Positions 7,246 through 10,206 of a stretch of DNA of 10,206 nucleotides are shown one piece after another. Below the pieces are notes generated by a model. The model made no database searches. It saw nothing but the letters and a program-made list of their open reading frames with translations, and was not told the origin of the DNA. Both the position numbers and the translations under genes were made by a program. This DNA comes from Pseudomonadota bacterium (lineage in GTDB: Bacteria; Pseudomonadota; Alphaproteobacteria; Rhizobiales; Beijerinckiaceae): the NCBI GenBank assembly GCA_023386155.1, contig JAEWKH010000160.1, forward strand, positions 1 to 10,206. Direction: 5' to 3'. Position 1 is the first letter of the stretch, and each line of letters begins with the position of its first letter.

Positions 7246-8061
7246 TCAATCGATCGGCGTAATGGTGATGGCGACGCGGCGGTTGGGCTTGAGGCAGGCG
7301 CGCAGCTCGGGGGTGGAACGCTCCCCTTCACACTGTTTGACCTGCTCAGCCAAACCACGTCCGGACGTGGTGATCCTGTCGACGGCGATGCCACGATCCA
7401 CCAGGTACGCAGCTACCGCCTGCGCACGCTGCTCGGACAATCGTTGATTGTAGGCAGCGCTGCCAAGCCGGTCGGTATGGCCAACGATGTCGGCCTTGCT
7501 GTTGTTCCCAACCAGCCTGGCGGCTATGCCGTCGAGAACCTGCATGCCCTCGACACTGAGCAGGTCCTTATCGAAGTCGAACAGGAAATCGCCCGACAGA
7601 TCGATCCGTTCAGGTGTCGCTGGCGTCGTCTGCGGGGCCAATGCCGCCATCGCCAGTCGGCACTGGTAACGCCGCCAGGAGGTCTCGCGCACGGTTGCTC
7701 CGTCAGCTTCGAACACCACCTTGTACTGGCATACGATGAAATCTTCATCGGCCACGTCAAGCTTGAGGTTGTAGTTCCACTCAGCCCCCCGCTCACCGTT
7801 CTCGGTGGACAGCGGTGCACCCAGCAGCTCGCGTACCTGCCCTTCATTGATCCCCGGCTTCACGCTCAGGATCTGAGCAGTTGGGACGCGCCGTCCGTCG
7901 CGCTGGAATGGTTCGTCGTAGTCGGGGATTTCCATTGTCACGTCACTGTAATCCAGCCCGTGTGGATTGATGTCCGCCGCGCTGCTGCGACTTTGGGCAT
8001 GGCTCGCAAACGGAGCCAACAGTGCAACCGCCAGCATGCTTGTCAGGAGTTTCTTGTTCAT
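7246..8061 (-). CDS. exported BamE-like/OmpA C-terminal domain fusion protein
   Basis: This 271-residue protein should bind peptidoglycan from the periplasm or outer membrane. The signal peptide is MNKKLLTSMLAVALLAPFASHA, cleaved near A22; no lipobox Cys is present, so it is probably not a lipoprotein. Residues about 59-135 resemble the SmpA/OmlA (BamE) fold: ILSVKPGINEGQVRELLGAP is the characteristic start, and C111 and C134 may pair. Residues about 158-268 form an OmpA-type domain: FDFDKDLL, then GHTDRLG with D197, then NQRLSEQRA with R212 (the pair that binds diaminopimelate in OmpA), and KPNRRV. C244 and C256 match the disulfide of enterobacterial OmpA. There is no N-terminal beta-barrel. 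I chose ATG 8061 because it opens a clean signal peptide and has GAGG (8072-8069) 7 nt upstream; an in-frame extension to 8313 would overlap the adhesin gene and bury the signal. It lies 118 bp after the adhesin and before a terminator, so the two are probably co-transcribed. A role in anchoring the adhesin or exporter is inference. Confidence 0.93.
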   Translation of the reverse strand: MNKKLLTSMLAVALLAPFASHAQSRSSAADINPHGLDYSDVTMEIPDYDEPFQRDGRRVPTAQILSVKPGINEGQVRELLGAPLSTENGERGAEWNYNLKLDVADEDFIVCQYKVVFEADGATVRETSWRRYQCRLAMAALAPQTTPATPERIDLSGDFLFDFDKDLLSVEGMQVLDGIAARLVGNNSKADIVGHTDRLGSAAYNQRLSEQRAQAVAAYLVDRGIAVDRITTSGRGLAEQVKQCEGERSTPELRACLKPNRRVAITITPID

Positions 8062-8136
8062 TTCTTGACCTCGATTCTTCAGGAAAGCGGGAACGTCCAG
8101 CCCTTGCAGGGCGGGTACCACGCCATCGATTCCGAT

Positions 8137-8172
8137 GGAGCCGGATGGGCCGCTGCTGGCCAACCCGGCTCC
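8137..8172. repeat. GC-rich inverted repeat between adhesin and OmpA-family genes
   Basis: A perfect 8-bp pair, ggagccgg (8137-8144) and ccggctcc (8165-8172), encloses 20 nt that can form a further short GGCC stem. It starts 8 bp past the adhesin stop. No T-run follows on the minus strand, so it is unlikely to be a full intrinsic terminator. It may stabilise the adhesin mRNA 3' end, mark an RNA processing site, or lower expression of the OmpA-family gene. Confidence 0.5.
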
Positions 8173-8179
8173 AGATGCG

Positions 8180-10206
8180 TCACACCATCGCTTGATGATG
8201 CTGGTCCAATTCATCCAGCGGATGCACCAGGGGCAATGGCATCGCGACTGGCGTAAGCGGACCGGAGAAGGTCTGCATGTCGCCGCCAGGCAGTGATGCA
8301 TCCAGGCTTCCACTCCCGTACGACACGACCAGATCGCTCAACGCCGGCAAGGCATGCGCTTGTTCGCCCGGCATGCCGGTGATGCTATCGTCAGCATGGA
8401 AGGCGAATGACGTTCCGCCATCTGCACTATCCGGCAGGACGGTGCCCACCGGATGGACCGTGATGGTCAAGGTCGACGACGCCGTGTCGCCATCGTTGTC
8501 GATCAGTGTGAAGCCGATGTCCTCTACGCGGGTGCCCGAATCGATGATCGGCGGGGTGTAGCTGTACTCCCCGGTCTCCATGTTGACGATCAGCCGGCCT
8601 CCGGTATTGACGGAGCCATTTGGACCTTCGGTAAGGATGTTCCAGGTGTTGGTCGCCGCATCGAACAAACCGTTGGCAACACCACCCGTCACGCTTCCGT
8701 CGTCATGGTAGGTCCGGCCGTTGACAGTGATATCGAGCAGACCGCCGCCATCGGCACCGAGACCAGAGTTGCCTCCGAGGGTGCCGTCCATATCCACGAC
8801 CGCACCTTGCGCAGCATCGATGGCCGAGTCTCGCAGGATCGGCGGCAGATCATCGATATCGTTCACGAAGACGGAATCGGTGTCCTCGTTGTTGATACCG
8901 TCATAGGCGATGCGGTCCATGTTGCCGCGTGCGTTGGCCTGCTGCCCCGTCGGAACCTCCATGCCAAATACCTGGGAGAGGATCTTGTTGGCTTCCAGGA
9001 AGTCGATCCAGGCATCCTCTTCCGCATCATTGATGCCGGTTCCAGCTGAACCAGGAATGCCCCAGTTGCTGCTCTGATTGGGCTCGCCATCCGTCAGGAA
9101 GTAGGAAACATTCTTGCCTCCTACGATCTTGCCTGGATCATCGAATGCGTCCATCGCCTTGAGCAGGGCAGCGTCATAGTTGGTTCCGGCGCTGTTCGCG
9201 TTGATGCCATTGACATATGCCTTGGCCGCGTCGATGTCACCCCATGACGTCCCCCAGGCCTGGGTCCCTGCGGCTGTGCCGAACACCACGATTCGTACCG
9301 CGACATTCCCGAGCCCAGCATAGGTATCGAGCAGCTCGGTTACTGCAGCCTTCATGCCGGCAACCCTGCTCGCGGTCATGCTGCTTGAGATATCCAGGAT
9401 CAACATGACGTTGGTGTCCTGCTCAGGCAGCACCACGTCTACCGAACCCGGGTTGGCAACAGGTGCATCGTCGTGCACCGTCACCTTCAGGGTGCCAGTA
9501 GCTGGCGGATTGACGCCATCGTCAGCGGTTACCGTCAATCCGATATCCAAGGCTTCGTCCTCGCTACCCGAATGATCAAGCGGTTTCAGCAAGGTGACCG
9601 TGTAGTTGCCCTCGTTGTCGATGGTCGCATTGATAACCTCCTCGCCACCCGCTGTGCCGATCAGCGGATCTCCCACGGAACCGGTACCACTCCAAGTCAC
9701 CACCTCGCCACCGGAGGTCAGGCCAGCCGGGCCAGCCAAAGTGACCGTCAGCGGACCGCCCACGGTATCGGGATCGTTGATGTCGACCTGACCGGTAGCG
9801 GTGGTCGGACTGTCGTTTCCGTCCGGGAAGCCACCCGGCAGTCCCTCCTCGTACACCTCCGCTTGAGCAGCACTGATGACCGGCGAGCTGTCATCCACGT
9901 CCAGCTCGTTGAGCGTGACGGTGATGGTGGTCGTGCCGCCATTGCCGTCGCTGGCCACCACGGTGATCGTGTGGCTGTTGCCCGTGCTCTCGTAGTCATT
10001 TGCCAGCGAGGCGGCACCGGCCGGGGTCAGCGTGATCACACCGGTGGTCGGATCGATCGCGTACCAGCCATTGTCGTTACCCGCGCTGATGGCGAAGGTC
10101 ACGTCATCGCCGTCCACGTCACCGGCCTGGACCTGGCCCAGCTCGACGCCCGCTGCGGTGTTCTCGTTGTAGCTGACCGTGTAGCTGGCCGGCGTCGGGT
10201 TGCCTG
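8180..10206 (-). CDS. C-terminal part of a giant T1SS adhesin (cadherin-like, Ig-like, VWA); 5' end outside the window
   Basis: The frame is open to the window edge, and 674 residues are visible (numbered from the first full codon). Residues 1-99 form a cadherin-like repeat (AIDPTTGVITLTPAG, ITVVASDGNGGTTT). About 109-247 is a bacterial Ig/VCBS-like repeat of the T1SS biofilm-adhesin type, ending TLKVTVHDDAP. About 264-465 is a VWA domain: MIDAS DISSS (271-275), Thr in GTNYDAAL (T341) and Asp in FLTDGEPN (D372) are all present, implying divalent-metal-dependent ligand binding. A VCBS-like segment (about 474-584, with GRLIVNMETGEYSYTPP) and a tail of about 90 residues follow. Asp/Asn-rich loops suggest Ca2+ binding. 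I see no GGxGxDxxx RTX nonapeptides in this part. The tail ends in LDELDQHHQAMV and should hold the type I secretion signal, since the exporter is encoded just downstream. The apparent GTG at 10117 is internal. The product is a cell-surface adhesin/biofilm protein; its full size and any retention module cannot be seen. Confidence 0.92.
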   Translation of the reverse strand, partial: GNPTPASYTVSYNENTAAGVELGQVQAGDVDGDDVTFAISAGNDNGWYAIDPTTGVITLTPAGAASLANDYESTGNSHTITVVASDGNGGTTTITVTLNELDVDDSSPVISAAQAEVYEEGLPGGFPDGNDSPTTATGQVDINDPDTVGGPLTVTLAGPAGLTSGGEVVTWSGTGSVGDPLIGTAGGEEVINATIDNEGNYTVTLLKPLDHSGSEDEALDIGLTVTADDGVNPPATGTLKVTVHDDAPVANPGSVDVVLPEQDTNVMLILDISSSMTASRVAGMKAAVTELLDTYAGLGNVAVRIVVFGTAAGTQAWGTSWGDIDAAKAYVNGINANSAGTNYDAALLKAMDAFDDPGKIVGGKNVSYFLTDGEPNQSSNWGIPGSAGTGINDAEEDAWIDFLEANKILSQVFGMEVPTGQQANARGNMDRIAYDGINNEDTDSVFVNDIDDLPPILRDSAIDAAQGAVVDMDGTLGGNSGLGADGGGLLDITVNGRTYHDDGSVTGGVANGLFDAATNTWNILTEGPNGSVNTGGRLIVNMETGEYSYTPPIIDSGTRVEDIGFTLIDNDGDTASSTLTITVHPVGTVLPDSADGGTSFAFHADDSITGMPGEQAHALPALSDLVVSYGSGSLDASLPGGDMQTFSGPLTPVAMPLPLVHPLDELDQHHQAMV

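Noticed and set aside
7189..8256. Plus-strand open frame of 355 codons opposite the OmpA-family gene
   Set aside because: The minus-strand product has a signal peptide, BamE-like and OmpA motifs and a good ribosome-binding site. The plus frame shows none of these and runs across the spacer into the adhesin gene.
8062..8313. Longer N-terminus for the OmpA-family protein, starting at 8313
   Set aside because: It would overlap the adhesin coding region by 134 bp and place a clean signal peptide in the interior. The added residues are Cys/Trp/His-rich and not protein-like, and ATG 8061 has its own GAGG.

Overview
The window reads as one end of a type I secretion (T1SS) giant-adhesin locus of the LapA/BapA kind, followed by a sensor histidine kinase. 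Every gene I can support lies on the minus strand, so transcription runs from high to low coordinates. The base composition is moderately GC-rich (two sampled 60-base lines gave 58 %). Together with the family types (LssB/LapB-type ABC exporter, OmpA-family partner, HDF-type histidine kinase) this suggests a gammaproteobacterium, plausibly of the Xanthomonadaceae (Stenotrophomonas/Xanthomonas-like). That placement is inference; the window holds no rRNA or housekeeping marker.

Layout in order of transcription. (1) 10206-8180: the C-terminal 674 residues of a large surface adhesin, cut by the window edge, with cadherin-like and bacterial Ig-like repeats, a von Willebrand factor A (VWA) domain with an intact MIDAS, a VCBS-like segment and a short tail. 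(2) 8179-8062: a short spacer with a GC-rich hairpin that lacks a U-tract. (3) 8061-7246: an exported protein joining a BamE/SmpA-like domain to an OmpA-type peptidoglycan-binding domain. (4) 7200-7171: a good intrinsic terminator. (5) 7050-2202: three exporter genes joined by two ATGA overlaps: TolC-like outer-membrane channel, LapB-type ABC transporter with a degenerate C39 domain, and HlyD/LapC-type membrane fusion protein. (6) 2201-1648: about 550 bp with no convincing gene. (7) 1647-247: a membrane histidine kinase without a receiver domain, whose stop codon lies inside an imperfect inverted repeat. (8) 246-1: no gene seen.

Working together: the ABC transporter, membrane fusion protein and TolC-like channel would form a continuous conduit exporting the adhesin in one step from cytoplasm to surface. 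The OmpA/BamE-like protein, made next to the adhesin, probably sits in the periplasm or outer membrane and may anchor the envelope around the adhesin or secretion site. The histidine kinase could govern the locus, but no response regulator and no LapD/LapG-type release module is visible here. I see no wholly new system; the most unusual items are the adhesin C-terminus without RTX nonapeptides, the BamE-OmpA fusion partner, and the hairpins at gene ends.
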